Below are positions 63,949 through 64,000 of a DNA stretch of 64,000 nt, piece by piece (the stretch's first letter is position 1; each line of letters opens with the position of its first letter). The notes under the pieces were generated by a model. The model saw only the letters and a list, made by a program, of their open reading frames with translations. It was not told the origin of the DNA and ran no database searches. The position numbers and the translations under genes were made by a program. This DNA is from Microlunatus antarcticus. Its GTDB lineage: Bacteria > Actinomycetota > Actinomycetes > Propionibacteriales > Propionibacteriaceae. The stretch lies in contig NZ_JACHZG010000001.1 in the NCBI RefSeq assembly GCF_014193425.1, positions 372,001-436,000 on the forward strand, read 5' to 3'.

Positions 63949-64000
63949 ATGTCAAACCGTCCCCGTCTACGCCGCATGGGACCGCGCGTTGAGCCCCAGC
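63949..64000 (+). CDS. Possible start of a gene cut by the right edge
   Basis: An ATG at 63949 opens a frame of 17 codons to the edge (MSNRPRLRRMGPRVEPQ). GAGAGGTGCC lies 10-19 bases upstream. Too short to identify. Confidence 0.3.
   Translation, partial: MSNRPRLRRMGPRVEPQ

Overview
The window is about 64 kb of very GC-rich chromosomal DNA whose gene content points to an actinobacterium, most likely Nocardioidaceae or a near relative (Nocardioides, Marmoricola or Aeromicrobium type). The reasons are a GlnR-type orphan regulator, the Rv0474/HbhA-like pair, the LpqE-like/CarD pair, GpmA next to PhoU and SenX3-RegX3, an F420/PPOX-type flavoprotein, a MoaD/leader peptide/SseA/DUF1416 sulfur cluster, and many leaderless genes with a TAGNNT -10 box 6-7 bases before the start codon. 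The genus is an inference; no rRNA gene is present.

Layout. 1-502: a CHAT-domain protein cut off by the left edge, in AT-richer DNA. 0.7-3.4 kb: GlnR, MoaD-like protein, leader peptide, SseA and DUF1416, with a GlnR-box match and GTGAAC direct repeats before the leader peptide. 3.4-9.2 kb: Dtd, DsrE, PanE-like reductase, nitrobindin, YgfZ, CsbD, a lysine-rich protein and an asparaginase. 9.3-12.6 kb: beta-phosphoglucomutase and a GH65 phosphorylase. 12.7-19.3 kb: amino-acid permease, XRE regulator with HbhA-like adhesin, TypA, and a GTPase. 19.4-26.2 kb: amylosucrase, YbjN, PPOX protein, GpmA, PhoU and SenX3-RegX3 with a PHO box. 26.3-35.9 kb: LpqE-like lipoprotein, CarD, IspF, zinc peptidase, DUF2207, an iron-sulfur photolyase, aldo/keto reductase and a secreted M43 protease. 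36-43.6 kb: GlyA, two related secreted or anchored proteins with an ECF sigma factor, a divergent Ser/Thr kinase, RlmB, CysS and MarR. 43.6-57.9 kb: DUF4032, MsiK/UgpC-type ATPase, transglutaminase-like protein, serine dehydratase, macrodomain protein, ZIP transporter, ActP/DUF485 acetate permease, a hydrolase/MarR pair, DUF808, GH31 and a Tat-exported hydrolase. 58.2-61.7 kb: a calcium-binding repeat protein and an anchored-protein/two-component operon. 61.7-64 kb: an AT-richer island-like segment with a two-gene membrane/FlgT_C-like operon and a tRNA 3' fragment.

How it fits together. Several blocks sense nutrients: GlnR (nitrogen), PhoU/SenX3-RegX3 (phosphate), and the SseA/MoaD/leader peptide cluster (sulfur). 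Others handle alpha-glucans and sugars (amylosucrase, GH65 with phosphoglucomutase, GH31, shared ABC ATPase). CarD, CysS, RlmB, TypA, Dtd, GlyA and IspF are core housekeeping genes.

The least expected content is not protein coding. It comprises an inverted array of GGTGTGCC motifs at a 19-bp period between gpmA and phoU, a 119-bp structured repeat in two copies whose outer stem shows compensatory changes, a 66-bp palindromic repeat in two copies, a short repeat that has entered the GH31 reading frame, and a hairpin that includes the ispF start codon.
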